Source: Scatosoma sp045632265 (lineage in GTDB: Bacteria; Bacillota; Clostridia; Christensenellales; Borkfalkiaceae). Taken from it: a stretch of DNA of 64,000 nucleotides. The notes beneath the pieces were generated by a model, which was not told the origin of the DNA, ran no database searches, and worked only from the letters and a program-made list of their open reading frames with translations. Below are positions 51,555 to 60,472 of the stretch, one piece after another. The DNA is taken from assembly GCA_045632265.1 (NCBI GenBank), contig JAZQWG010000001.1, positions 83,665 through 147,664 of the forward strand. Reading direction: 5' to 3'. The translations under genes and the position numbers were made by a program. Position 1 is the stretch's first letter; each line of letters opens with the position of its first letter.

Positions 51555-52280
51555 ATGAAAAAGAGAAATTACAAATGCTTAATTTTCGATGCAGACCACA
51601 CGATTTTGAACTACGTTGCCGACGAGGGTGCAGCGTTTAGACGTACATATGAGGCAATCGGAATGCCGATTGCGGACGTTTTGATGGAAGATAGCCGCCG
51701 TTTCTCGGAAGAAACTTGGACGGAAGCGGGTTTGTACGAAGTGGACGATCCCTTGGTGCAAGCCACCTATCATAAGGTTTATCGCTCGCACGTGACGGGG
51801 ATTTTTGAAAAGGTTTTCAATAAATATGGCAACCCCACGTCCTACACGGCGCAAAAAGCGGGCGAACTTTTCTTGCAAGCCTTGCAACGTGCGGGGCACG
51901 AGCTTGATAACTCGAAAGCGCTTTTAGAAGAACTTTCCAAAAAGTACGTCGTTTGCATTGCCACCAACGGTCTTTCCGATATTCAGCGCGGAAGATTGTC
52001 GGAATTTGAAAAGTTTGCACGGATATTCGTGTCGGAAGAGCTTGGCTGTATCAAACCCTTGCCCGCCTTTTTCAAACAGCTTTTGAAGAAAGTGAAAGTG
52101 CCCAAACGCCATTGCTTGATGATAGGCGATTCGTTGCGCTCGGACATAGCAGGTGCAAAATCGGTGGGGATAGTCGGTTGTTGGTATAACCCCGCTCGTA
52201 GAGAAAACGTGTCGGGCATTGCCACCGATTACGAAATTTGCAAACTGGAAAATCTCAAAACCGTTTTGGAAAGAGAATAA
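51555..52280 (+). CDS. HAD-superfamily phosphatase (YjjG-like)
   Basis: 241 residues. Motif I FDADHTILNY (nucleophile Asp and acid Asp), motif II CIATNG, motif III Lys in GCIKPLP, motif IV MIGDSLRSDIAGAK. The helical cap matches YjjG/YfnB-type house-cleaning nucleotidases. Last gene of the PHP transcript; a strong terminator follows. Confidence 0.88.
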   Translation: MKKRNYKCLIFDADHTILNYVADEGAAFRRTYEAIGMPIADVLMEDSRRFSEETWTEAGLYEVDDPLVQATYHKVYRSHVTGIFEKVFNKYGNPTSYTAQKAGELFLQALQRAGHELDNSKALLEELSKKYVVCIATNGLSDIQRGRLSEFEKFARIFVSEELGCIKPLPAFFKQLLKKVKVPKRHCLMIGDSLRSDIAGAKSVGIVGCWYNPARRENVSGIATDYEICKLENLKTVLERE

Positions 52281-52282
52281 AA

Positions 52283-52314
52283 AAAACGGCGTTCGGTAGA
52301 CCGAACGCCGTTTT
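52283..52314. terminator. bidirectional terminator
   Basis: A 14-bp stem AAAACGGCGTTCGG / CCGAACGCCGTTTT with a 4-nt loop, between the convergent HAD and DUF308 genes. Confidence 0.85.
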
Positions 52315-52329
52315 CGTTTGAAAGAAAAC

Positions 52330-52818
52330 TTACGATAAAGCTTTGATAAGGCTCAAAACACCTTCCACTACGAAGAAGATACCGCCCACAATCCAAAGCA
52401 AGGGTTTGTCGAAAAGCAAAAGCACGGCAATTGCAATGATGACGATTGCTTGCAAAAGCGCAAAGAGTTTGGTAAGGAAAGACGTCTTCTTTTTGAAACC
52501 CTTAAACGATTCAATCGTTTGCAAAACGCCGTAGACAAGAAGCACGGCTGCAAGCACGAAACGAGCAATGCCCACAAGCTTCCACCCAAAGACGATAACC
52601 GCTATGCCAAGGATAGCCATAATTACGCAAGAAAGCCATTGTTTTTGAACAAGGTCGATGACGGCTACGATAATAAGTGCAACGCCAAGCATCGTCATTG
52701 CGATGCTCAAAACACCGCCTTTCAAAATCATAAACAATACGCCAAGCGCAATCATGACGATTGCCATTAAAATAGAATTTGTGTCAATATTTTTCTTTTT
52801 TCTTTTGGTTGCTGCCAT
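52330..52818 (-). CDS. DUF308/HdeD-family membrane protein
   Basis: 162 residues with five to six short hydrophobic helices arranged as repeats (SILMAIVMIALGVLFMIL, SIAMTMLGVALIIVAVIDL, ... LLWIVGGIFFVVEGVLSLI). Resembles HdeD-like DUF308 proteins; function unknown. AAAAGGAG precedes the ATG. Last apparent chromosomal gene before the island. Confidence 0.75.
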   Translation of the reverse strand: MAATKRKKKNIDTNSILMAIVMIALGVLFMILKGGVLSIAMTMLGVALIIVAVIDLVQKQWLSCVIMAILGIAVIVFGWKLVGIARFVLAAVLLVYGVLQTIESFKGFKKKTSFLTKLFALLQAIVIIAIAVLLLFDKPLLWIVGGIFFVVEGVLSLIKALS

Positions 52819-52888
52819 AATAAAAAACTCCTTTTATGAAAATATATTCGTATTATACACGATTTTGTTTCCCTTGTCAATGCTCGCA

Positions 52889-52933
52889 AAGAAAAAACTC
52901 GCCGATAAAGGCGTTCCCTATAAGGGATTTTTT
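52889..52933 (+). repeat. island-edge repeat, left copy
   Basis: AAGAAAAAACTCGCC..., then GTTCCCTATAAGGGATTTTTT. A closely similar sequence lies inverted at 62931-62970 (shared blocks AAAACTCGC and TCCCTAYAAGGGATTTTTT). The TCCCT/AGGGA pair forms a small hairpin followed by T6. Confidence 0.55.
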
Positions 52934-52986
52934 GAAACATTAAAAATTTATAGGAAATTGCACTTTCAAGCGGTCAAAAGAAAATT

Positions 52987-53017
52987 AGAACTTGGATATA
53001 TTGTCCAAGTTCTTTTT
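52987..53017 (+). terminator. terminator before the island regulator
   Basis: Stem AGAACTTGGA / TCCAAGTTCT with a 7-nt loop and TTTT. It lies in a 312-nt gap (52819-53130) that also contains a short open frame (from 52879) that I could not assign. Confidence 0.75.
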
Positions 53018-53062
53018 CTTTGAAATAAAATAATTTTTATTCTCTAAATATTGGAGAAATTC

Positions 53063-53091
53063 TTGAAAAATATTTTTATATGTGTTATACT
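53063..53091 (+). promoter_or_regulatory. promoter of the island XRE regulator
   Basis: TTGAAA (53063-53068), 17-nt spacer, TATACT (53086-53091). Confidence 0.65.
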
Positions 53092-53130
53092 ATTATTAGT
53101 TGCCGATAGGCGCTAATTTAGGAGTGAGTT

Positions 53131-53628
53131 ATGGCTGCAAATTATAATAAACTATGGAAAATTCTAATTGACAGAAATATTCGCAAAGAAGATTTGCGTG
53201 TGGCTGCGGGTATTACTACTACCGCGATGGCAAAGTTGGGCAAAAACCAACCTGTCCATATGGAGATTCTTCTAAAAATATGTAAAGTTTTAGACTGTCA
53301 AATTGAAGATGTTGTAGAGATTACTGAAGATGTTATTGATAAGGCAAAGAAAATAAAAGATGCTAATGATGATATTAAAAAAATAGATGATATTCTAAAC
53401 GATTCTACTTCTTTTCATCATAAGGCAGATAATCTCTATGAAGAACTTGTTAAAAACTTGGATTATTCTAAATACATTATGGCGGCAAAGATAGCAAAAG
53501 GAATGGCGGGCAAAATCCCATTTAAGCAATTACCATTTTTGCAGAAAAGAAATGTTTTCGTTATGATTAGAGAGTCAATTTCGGCTTATATATTAAATGA
53601 GTTGACGGAGAAAGAAGAAAACAAGTAA
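53131..53628 (+). CDS. XRE-family regulator of the island
   Basis: 165 residues. The N-terminal Cro/CI HTH is of the YNKLWKILIDRNIRKEDLRVAAGITTTAMAKLGKNQPVHMEILLKICKVLDCQIEDVVEI type common beside restriction and defence genes. The C-terminal half (75-165) is charged, then helical, and not recognised. GGAG precedes the ATG. It probably controls the promoter at 53643-53676 in front of the helicase. Confidence 0.85.
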   Translation: MAANYNKLWKILIDRNIRKEDLRVAAGITTTAMAKLGKNQPVHMEILLKICKVLDCQIEDVVEITEDVIDKAKKIKDANDDIKKIDDILNDSTSFHHKADNLYEELVKNLDYSKYIMAAKIAKGMAGKIPFKQLPFLQKRNVFVMIRESISAYILNELTEKEENK

Positions 53629-53642
53629 AAATTTTTATAAAT

Positions 53643-53676
53643 ATGACGGAAACTGTCATATTTAGTGTGGTATAAT
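53643..53676 (+). promoter_or_regulatory. extended -10 promoter with palindromic operator
   Basis: The inverted repeat TATGAC-N7-GTCATA (53643-53661) lies just upstream of TGGTATAAT (extended -10; hexamer 53671-53676). A likely XRE operator for the peptide and helicase genes. Confidence 0.6.
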
Positions 53677-53705
53677 AGGCTATCAAATATGTTGAGGTTT
53701 ATTGT

Positions 53706-53771
53706 ATGCACGTATTACTGTTTATTGTAGTGTTTGTGTTTTCGTTTTTTGAAAGCCTATTAAAAAAGTAA
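53706..53771 (+). CDS. 21-residue hydrophobic peptide
   Basis: MHVLLFIVVFVFSFFESLLKK: one membrane-spanning stretch and a KK end. A GAGG motif is 8 nt before the ATG. It sits between the operator-promoter and the helicase gene (22 nt downstream). It could be a small membrane effector, a toxin-like peptide or a leader peptide. The evidence is only the ribosome-binding site, position and composition. Confidence 0.4.
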   Translation: MHVLLFIVVFVFSFFESLLKK

Positions 53772-53793
53772 GATATACAAAGGATTGAGAGCT

Positions 53794-56700
53794 ATGGATA
53801 TTGATAAGTTAAATAAATGGGCGGATTTACTGCTTGATACGGGAAAAAGAAATAACCTTATAAACTTTAAGGATGCTAAAATGGGAACAGTTGAAATTGT
53901 ATCCCCTGATTTCGATACTCTTTTTTCTAAAGCGGAACATTCGGCAACGTTTGAAGTGTATGACCCAAAATTAGATGATGAAGAAGATAACGAAGAAAAC
54001 GAAGTTGTCGAAGAAACTGAAACGCCAAAAGATGAGCAAGAAGATGATGGTCGCGAAAAGCGTATTTCCAAAGAAGATTATATGGAAATGTACGAGCACC
54101 GTCTTAAAAAGAGTGGTCAAGTACTTATTTACAATTCTTTTGTTAATCCAATTAGAGCTTTACGCAATATAGGTAAAAAGGCAAAAACGGCGATAGAAGA
54201 AACAGGTGTTAATATCGCCTATATGGCGTTTGGTTTTATCCATTGGACGGAAAACGAAAACTCTCAATACGTTATGCGTGCGCCCGTTTTGTTGGCGCCT
54301 ATCTCCATAGAAAATGATTCTGCAATAGACCCTTACTATATCAAGATAACGGATAGTGATATTATCGTAAATCCTACCTTCTCGTTTAAGCTTAAAAATG
54401 ATTATGGTTTAGAGTTGCCAGAATACGACGATGAAAGCGTTGAAGAATATTTAGAAAAAGTTCAAGAACGTATTTCAAAACTTAAATGGACTATTACAAA
54501 GGAATGTAAAATTGGTATTTTCTCATTCTTAAAAATCAATATGCACAAGGATTTGAAAGATAATGCCAAAAAAATATTAAAGAATAAAGGCGTTCGCTCT
54601 TTACTTGGCGAAGAAGATATTGATTCAATGTCGGGAGATGGCGATGAAGAAAGAACTATCGATAATACACCTATTCAATTACATAACGTTGTAGATGCTG
54701 ACTCAAGCCAAACGGAAGCCATTGAAATGGCTCGTAGTGGCAAGAGCTTTGTATTACAAGGTCCGCCCGGAACAGGTAAAAGCCAAACCATCACTAATAT
54801 TATTGCCGAATGTCTTGCGTGCGGTAAAAAAGTTCTTTTCGTTTCAGAAAAATTAGCAGCGCTTAGCGTTGTTTATGACAAACTCAAAAAAGCAGGACTT
54901 GAAGAGTTTTGTTTGGAGTTGCACAGTCATAAAGCAAATAAAAAAGATGTAATAACTGAATTGTGCCATACTCTTAAAGCGCAAAAAAGCGCTTTGTCTG
55001 ACCGTGCGCAAAAAGAAATAGAAGCAAAAATTCGTGCGCAACAAGAACTTGACGAATATGCTGTTGAATTACATAAAATTCGTCCTACGATAAACAAAAC
55101 GCTTTATAAGCTATATGAAGAAGTTTCTGCTTGTAGAAAAGCGCCTGACGTTGAATTTATTATTAACGAAATCAAAATTAAGGGCGAAGAATATATAAAT
55201 AAAGCAGAAATCGCTTTAACGCGCTATACCGAATACGTTCCTTCTGTTGGTTATGACTACCATCAAAACGTATGGTATGGATACGTTGACCTTGATTCTT
55301 CCTATCAATCAACTGCACAACTGAAATTCGACTTAAAAGACGTTATAACTCTTTGCGGTAATATTAAAGAGTTAAATGGAACACTTAACGAAAAATACTC
55401 CATTGCGGCTAAAAATATTTACCAAGCATATGCTTTAAGAGATTTCTTTAATCTTGCCAAAACAAGTGAGTTTATTACCCCTGCATTGCTTAACTCGTCC
55501 ACTCTTGAAGGTGTGTTAAAGACGATAAACGCAATGAACGTTTTAGCAAAAGAAATTTTAAGCAACAAGAAAATCATCGACGATATGTTTGACGAAGACG
55601 TTTATAAACTCGATGGACAAGTACTTTATAAAAAGTTGACCAAACAGTTTAACGGATTCTTCTCTCGACTCTTTAGTAGCGAATATAGGCATATCGCAAG
55701 AGAACTTAAACTTTGCAAAAAAGATGGCAAGAAAGTAAAGTATAAAGTAGCCGTTTCAATGATGGATACTTTACGTGTTTATCAACATAAATCTTCTGAG
55801 TTTAATGGATTGGAAGAAAAAATCAAATCTCAAATTGGGGCTGCGTATAACAGCGTTTCGACGAATTTTGAAGATTTGATTGCCGAACTTGAAACACTTA
55901 CGAAGATTCATTCTACTGACGTTGATTTTGCTACGCTTACGACTTTAAGCAATCAAGAATTTGTCGCAAAGCAAAAGGATTTTGCGATTCTTTCCGACTG
56001 CTTTGTAAAGGCTTTTAGTAAACTTGAAGAAGCGGAAAAACGTGTTGTTGCTAAATATAATTTGGATGAGTATAACGTTCGACAAGTTGACCTTGACGAT
56101 TTAGTAAAGAAATATCAAGGTTGCATTGATAGCATCGATAAGTTGGATAATTGGTGTGAATTCGTTAAATTATTAAATAAACTTAGTGAATTAGAGTTAA
56201 GAGCGTTTGTTGACTACACTATCACTCAAAAAATAAAGACGGACAACGTTTTATCTGCGTATAAAAAAGCATTTTATATGCAATGGGTTGATGCCGTATT
56301 GCACGAATCTCCTATTTTGATTACGTTGTCTCGTATTCCACACGACGAAACCGTAAAACTCTTCAAAACGAAAGACGAGCTTAACTTTGAGATAAACAAA
56401 GCAAAAATCAAGGCAAAACTTTCTGCGTTAAGACCGAATTTAGATATGGTTGCTCAAGGTAGCGCTATAGCAATTCTCTTGAGAGAAGGTGAAAAGAAAC
56501 GCAAGCAAAAAGGTATTAGATTACTTTTGGAAGAAATCGGCGACCTTGTTCAAACCTTAAAACCTTGCTTCTTAATGTCTCCGCTTAGCGTTAGTACGTT
56601 CTTAAGTTCGGATATGAAATTTGACGTAGTTGTTTTTGACGAAGCATCGCAAATTTTCCCGCAAGATGCAATTGGTGCTATTTATAGAGGTAAACAACTT

Positions 56701-58443
56701 ATCGTTGTTGGTGACTCTAAACAAATGCCACCGAGCAACTTCTTTAATAGTTCGTCTATACAAGATGACAATGATGACGAAACGGATGACGTTACTGATT
56801 TTGAGTCAATATTGGATATTTGTTCAACGGCATTCCCCCAAAAACGCTTAAAATGGCATTATAGAAGTCGTTTCGAGCCACTTATATCGTTCTCTAATAA
56901 AAATTTCTACGATAACGATTTGGTAACGTTCCCTTCTTCTAAACAAGATACTAAAGGAATTGGCGTTGACTATTTCTATGTGGCTGGAACTTTTGACCGT
57001 AAGACAAAAACTAATCGTGTCGAAGCCGAGAAAATTGTTGATTTGGTATTTGAAAACATAGAAAAATATCCCGAAAGAAGTCTTGGTGTAGTTGCTTTCA
57101 GTATGTCACAACAAAACTTAATTGATAAACTTATAGCAAAGCGCAGACAACAAGACCCTTCAAAAGAACCGTTCTTCAAATCGGATAAAGCAGAGCCGTT
57201 CTTTGTTAAAAACTTAGAAACGGTACAAGGTGATGAAAGAGATACTATTATTTTCAGTATCGCTTACGGTAAAGACTCGCAAGGTCGTTTACTGCTCAAC
57301 TTCGGTCCTGTAAACCGTGAAGGTGGCGAACGTAGATTAAACGTTGCCGTTACTCGTGCTAAATATAACGTTCAGCTCGTTACGTCAATGCACTATACGG
57401 ATATAGACTTGTCAAGGACTCAATCTGTTGGCGCAAGATTGTTAAGAGAATATCTTGATTACGCAGAAAACGGCGAAATCGCTTTGGAACGTTCTATGTC
57501 GGTAAATCCTTTTGAAGAATACGACTCTGAATTTGAAATGGAAGTTTGCGAGTTTTTGAGAGAAAAAGGATTTAGCGTTGATACGCAGGTTGGTTGTTCT
57601 TCGTTTAAGATTGACTTAGCATTAAAACACCCTAATTCTTCTGATTACTTACTTGCTATTGAGTGCGACGGCGCAGCATACCACTCTTCAAGAAGTGCTC
57701 GTGATAGAGATAGGCTTCGTCAAGAGATTTTGGAAAGAATGGGATGGAAATTCTATCGTATTTGGTCAACCGATTGGTTTAGGAATAAACGCGTAGAAAA
57801 AGAACGCTTGTTAGAAGTGGCAAAACTCGCCGTTGAAAATGCAAGCATAAAGCCTAAAAAAGAAGAAACTCCTTCAAATGATGTTTCTTTTGAAGAAGTG
57901 GCAGAAGTGAAGCATTTTGAATTTCCTAAATATGTAATGGCTGACGACTATAAAACAGCTGAAAAATGCAGTTATGATAGATTAAGAGTTATTCGAGCTA
58001 TCGTTGAACTTGAATCACCGTTGTCTGAAGAATGGCTTTTGAAACGTATTGCCTTCCTTTTCGGTAGAGAAAAAGTAACGAGTGTTGTTCGTGATGAGTT
58101 CAATTACATAATGAAAAATTGCTCTTATTATAAAATTACTCGCAAGAATGGATTTTTATATTCGCAAGAGAAAGCAATTCCTATGCTCCGTGTTCCGCAC
58201 GAAAACGCAGCTGTTGTAAGAGAAGTTAAATATATTTCTCTTGAGGAGTTATCTCTCGGTATGAAAGAAATTCTTAAACAAAACATTACCGTTGAAAAAA
58301 GTGGTTTATTCCGCTTGTTAGTTCAGCAACTTGGATTTAGTCGTATGGGCGATGCTATTCTTGACCGTTTAGAAGATGCTTTACGCTTAATATCTAAAGA
58401 AATTGATGTCAATGGCGACGTTTTGTCGTTAAAGAATCATTAA
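53794..58443 (+). CDS. DUF4011 / SF1 helicase / Vsr-type nuclease / DUF3320 protein
   Basis: 1549 residues. DUF4011 at the N-terminus (KWADLLLDTGKRNNLINF, to about 250). SF1 helicase: Walker A GPPGTGKSQT (323-332), motif II VVFDEAS (Asp949), GDSKQMPP (about 973), QGDERD (about 1145) and AVTRAK (about 1186), with a ~550-residue coiled insertion between the halves. A PD-(D/E)xK nuclease of the Vsr/MTES_1575 type follows, with Asp1274 (SFKIDLAL), Glu1290 and Asp1292 (IECDG). Then DUF3320 (about 1395-1450). Large helicase-nucleases of this composition are known or suspected anti-phage proteins (Hhe-type). The start at ATG 53794 follows AAAGGA. Confidence 0.88.
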   Translation: MDIDKLNKWADLLLDTGKRNNLINFKDAKMGTVEIVSPDFDTLFSKAEHSATFEVYDPKLDDEEDNEENEVVEETETPKDEQEDDGREKRISKEDYMEMYEHRLKKSGQVLIYNSFVNPIRALRNIGKKAKTAIEETGVNIAYMAFGFIHWTENENSQYVMRAPVLLAPISIENDSAIDPYYIKITDSDIIVNPTFSFKLKNDYGLELPEYDDESVEEYLEKVQERISKLKWTITKECKIGIFSFLKINMHKDLKDNAKKILKNKGVRSLLGEEDIDSMSGDGDEERTIDNTPIQLHNVVDADSSQTEAIEMARSGKSFVLQGPPGTGKSQTITNIIAECLACGKKVLFVSEKLAALSVVYDKLKKAGLEEFCLELHSHKANKKDVITELCHTLKAQKSALSDRAQKEIEAKIRAQQELDEYAVELHKIRPTINKTLYKLYEEVSACRKAPDVEFIINEIKIKGEEYINKAEIALTRYTEYVPSVGYDYHQNVWYGYVDLDSSYQSTAQLKFDLKDVITLCGNIKELNGTLNEKYSIAAKNIYQAYALRDFFNLAKTSEFITPALLNSSTLEGVLKTINAMNVLAKEILSNKKIIDDMFDEDVYKLDGQVLYKKLTKQFNGFFSRLFSSEYRHIARELKLCKKDGKKVKYKVAVSMMDTLRVYQHKSSEFNGLEEKIKSQIGAAYNSVSTNFEDLIAELETLTKIHSTDVDFATLTTLSNQEFVAKQKDFAILSDCFVKAFSKLEEAEKRVVAKYNLDEYNVRQVDLDDLVKKYQGCIDSIDKLDNWCEFVKLLNKLSELELRAFVDYTITQKIKTDNVLSAYKKAFYMQWVDAVLHESPILITLSRIPHDETVKLFKTKDELNFEINKAKIKAKLSALRPNLDMVAQGSAIAILLREGEKKRKQKGIRLLLEEIGDLVQTLKPCFLMSPLSVSTFLSSDMKFDVVVFDEASQIFPQDAIGAIYRGKQLIVVGDSKQMPPSNFFNSSSIQDDNDDETDDVTDFESILDICSTAFPQKRLKWHYRSRFEPLISFSNKNFYDNDLVTFPSSKQDTKGIGVDYFYVAGTFDRKTKTNRVEAEKIVDLVFENIEKYPERSLGVVAFSMSQQNLIDKLIAKRRQQDPSKEPFFKSDKAEPFFVKNLETVQGDERDTIIFSIAYGKDSQGRLLLNFGPVNREGGERRLNVAVTRAKYNVQLVTSMHYTDIDLSRTQSVGARLLREYLDYAENGEIALERSMSVNPFEEYDSEFEMEVCEFLREKGFSVDTQVGCSSFKIDLALKHPNSSDYLLAIECDGAAYHSSRSARDRDRLRQEILERMGWKFYRIWSTDWFRNKRVEKERLLEVAKLAVENASIKPKKEETPSNDVSFEEVAEVKHFEFPKYVMADDYKTAEKCSYDRLRVIRAIVELESPLSEEWLLKRIAFLFGREKVTSVVRDEFNYIMKNCSYYKITRKNGFLYSQEKAIPMLRVPHENAAVVREVKYISLEELSLGMKEILKQNITVEKSGLFRLLVQQLGFSRMGDAILDRLEDALRLISKEIDVNGDVLSLKNH

Positions 58444-58459
58444 AAACTAAGGAGAAAAA

Positions 58460-59566
58460 GTGTATTATTATTTCATAGATACAAAAGACGGTGCTTTAGT
58501 TTTTCAACGAGAAGCTACTGAAAAAGAGTTTGAAGAATTAAAAAAACATATCTACAAAATTTCAGATATGCAAAGAGATAATAATAGAATAAGAACCGTT
58601 AATCAAAAATATGACGAGTTTACTAAACAGTTGGCGTCATTGGGGCAAGCTAAAAGCTTTTATGATTATGCGGAAATACAAAGCTCACTTTCAAATTATC
58701 TTTTTCATTTTAAAAAATATTTAGATAATTGGGAAACGCACCTTTCTCGTTCATATGGACAAAGCTCTATTGAATATAAGTGTTTTAAAACTGCTCAAGC
58801 GTTTGAATATGATAATCACATAGAATATCGCTTTATGTATAGGTTGCGTAATTTTGACCAACATTGCGGGAATATAATCAGTCAAATTTCGAGTAGTATC
58901 GATGAAAATAACAAGCAACAACATAAAATATTTGCCGATAGGGATAGCCTGCTTAGAGATTTTGATGAATGGAAGATAGAAGAAGTGGAATACATTAAGC
59001 AACAAGATGCGTTTTTTGACTTGTATCCCATAATAAAACAGTTTCAAGCCTGCATTGTTCGTATTCAAGACAAGATAATGCAAATTCATTTCAAGAATGA
59101 TTTCTTTGAGTCTTGTGCCCAAATTATCATTGCGGCAAATGAATTTAAAAACGAAGAAGATATAAGTATAGTTGTTAATGAAAAGCAAATTGATTCTATA
59201 TTTTGGGATTCTCCTGGGCAAAAAAAATTAGCATTTACTCGATTAGATGTAAAAACGTGCAAACAGTTAATAGAATTATACGTCAAGAAAAAATTCAGTG
59301 TTATTAAGGTTTTGTATTTTGGAGAAAAATACCATAGAGCTTTGAGACAATGTGCAGTTGCTGTTGATAATAATGTTGTTCATAAAATATCAGCGACAGA
59401 ATATATGACTTTTAACGGACAAAAAATGATTCGTGCATTAATGCATTTAGCTTTTGATGCGGAAGAGTTTTGTGCTGTATTGGTTGATTCGCACTTTAAT
59501 TCTAAAGAGATAAGAGAAATACAAAGTTTATATTCATTATTTCTAAAAGCATTTTGTAAAAAATAA
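58460..59566 (+). CDS. putative HEPN-like partner protein
   Basis: 368 residues, starting 17 nt after the helicase-nuclease stop behind AAGGAG. No family recognised as a whole. Residues 130-135 read R-N-F-D-Q-H in a helical segment (YRFMYRLRNFDQHCG), the Rx4H motif with polar second residue typical of HEPN ribonucleases. The regions around it (60-200) are strongly helical. The C-terminal third (240-368) is mixed alpha/beta. Its role as RNase, or toxic effector controlled by the large protein, is inference. The start is GTG at 58460 (sequence GTGTATTATT). Confidence 0.65.
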   Translation: MYYYFIDTKDGALVFQREATEKEFEELKKHIYKISDMQRDNNRIRTVNQKYDEFTKQLASLGQAKSFYDYAEIQSSLSNYLFHFKKYLDNWETHLSRSYGQSSIEYKCFKTAQAFEYDNHIEYRFMYRLRNFDQHCGNIISQISSSIDENNKQQHKIFADRDSLLRDFDEWKIEEVEYIKQQDAFFDLYPIIKQFQACIVRIQDKIMQIHFKNDFFESCAQIIIAANEFKNEEDISIVVNEKQIDSIFWDSPGQKKLAFTRLDVKTCKQLIELYVKKKFSVIKVLYFGEKYHRALRQCAVAVDNNVVHKISATEYMTFNGQKMIRALMHLAFDAEEFCAVLVDSHFNSKEIREIQSLYSLFLKAFCKK

Positions 59567-59575
59567 CATAAAAAG

Positions 59576-59609
59576 TAGTCAGGTGTACAAGAACGTGTAC
59601 ACCTGACTA
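59576..59609 (+). terminator. strong hairpin after the defence operon
   Basis: A 14-bp perfect stem TAGTCAGGTGTACA / TGTACACCTGACTA with a 6-nt loop. The downstream T run is modest and overlaps the next promoter's -35 box. Confidence 0.7.
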
Positions 59610-59638
59610 TTGACTTTTATAGATTCTTATGATAAAAT
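59610..59638 (+). promoter_or_regulatory. promoter of the non-coding region
   Basis: TTGACT (59610-59615), 17-nt spacer, TAAAAT (59633-59638). No protein gene with a ribosome-binding site follows on this strand for 550 nt. Confidence 0.55.
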
Positions 59639-59639
59639 A

Positions 59640-60076
59640 GAATCACAAACACGAACATATGTTTAGAATATGTTTTGTGTGGGTATATATAATTAAGGGG
59701 TTTCTGCCCCTTGTTTAAGCTTGCAAGCATCGGCAAGCTTTATAAGTGTACGTTTTCGTACGCTTGTAGGATAGTTTCTTACGTTTGCCCAAAGTCGTTT
59801 TATGTAAAGGGAAACAAAACGGCTTTTAAGGGTTTTATTGTTGTGCAAATTTTTACGACAATATGCCGTCCTTTCTCTATCTATTAGTGAAAGGCTTGAG
59901 ATGACTGAGCAACGTTTCAAGTAGGCACGCCAACGTTCACAAAACGAGGTTTGGCGATAGGTCTATTTTGTGGTACAAATTTTTAGGGTACTACACTCTT
60001 ACAACTTCATATTCGGATATTTAATCCGTGCGAGGAAGAAACGCTATAAGCGTGTTTTGATTCGTGCGGATTTTTT
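59640..60076 (+). ncRNA. candidate structured non-coding RNA
   Basis: About 430 nt from a promoter to a terminator-like hairpin without a convincing plus-strand gene. Visible helices: AGGGG/CCCCT near 59695; CGCCA...TGGCG with inner CGTT/AACG near 59927-59955; and at the end ATCCGTGCGA pairing with TCGTGCGGAT (two G-U) around an ACGCT-ATA-AGCGT hairpin, followed by T6 (60030-60076). No Rfam family is recognised. The alternative is a decayed gene on the other strand. Confidence 0.35.
59693..59920 (-). pseudogene. possible minus-strand coding remnant
   Basis: A 75-codon open frame, also open upstream without a start, whose product is basic and protein-like (SLYIKRLWANVRNYPTSVRKRTLIKLADACKLKQGAETP). 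No start codon with ribosome-binding site. It competes with the non-coding RNA reading of the same stretch. Confidence 0.25.
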
Positions 60077-60214
60077 GTCCCTTTAGGTCGGTGGTAGTTT
60101 TATCAGCGACTTTTTTGCGCTCTTTTTTAAGAAAGGAGCAAAAATACCCTGCCAAAAGGACATCGAAATGTCCATTAATAGTGAGAGGTAAAATTATATT
60201 AGGAGGGAATCAAA

Positions 60215-60247
60215 ATGAAAAATTATCATCATTATCACCCGCCGTGA
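60215..60247 (+). CDS. 10-residue His/Tyr-rich leader peptide
   Basis: MKNYHHYHPP, preceded by a perfect AGGAGG 8 nt upstream (60201-60206). It ends in Pro-Pro, a ribosome-stalling pair. Downstream are three hairpins and a terminator before the next gene, the layout of a translation-coupled attenuator. Confidence 0.55.
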   Translation: MKNYHHYHPP

Positions 60248-60294
60248 GCGGAAGCAAACGGCAAGCAAAACTTTAAGATGTTTTGTAAAGTGTA

Positions 60295-60447
60295 GCCCAC
60301 TATACTTTGCCCTGCAAAGTGTGGGCTCTGCGAGGCTAAGTTTAACCACTTGGTGCGGTGCGAAATCTGAAAAAATGTAAGCAGGTTAAGAAAACCGCAC
60401 CAAATGGCAATTTACCGCTTTTTTCAAGCAGGTAAAGGGAATTGCCA
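60295..60447 (+). promoter_or_regulatory. three consecutive hairpins (attenuator or oriT candidate)
   Basis: Hairpin 1: GCCCAC.../GTGGGC with inner TTTGC/GCAAA (60295-60326). Hairpin 2: TTGGTGCGGT / ACCGCACCAA (60350-60403). Hairpin 3: TGGCAATT / AATTGCCA (60405-60447). All precede the mobilisation-like gene, where an origin of transfer or an attenuator would be expected. Confidence 0.45.
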
Positions 60448-60472
60448 ATATGTGCAATTTTGACTATCTAAA

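Noticed and set aside
52879..53023. Short open frame starting MLAKKKLADKGVPYKGFF
   Set aside because: It runs through the left edge repeat and a terminator stem, so its reading is explained by those elements; no ribosome-binding site.
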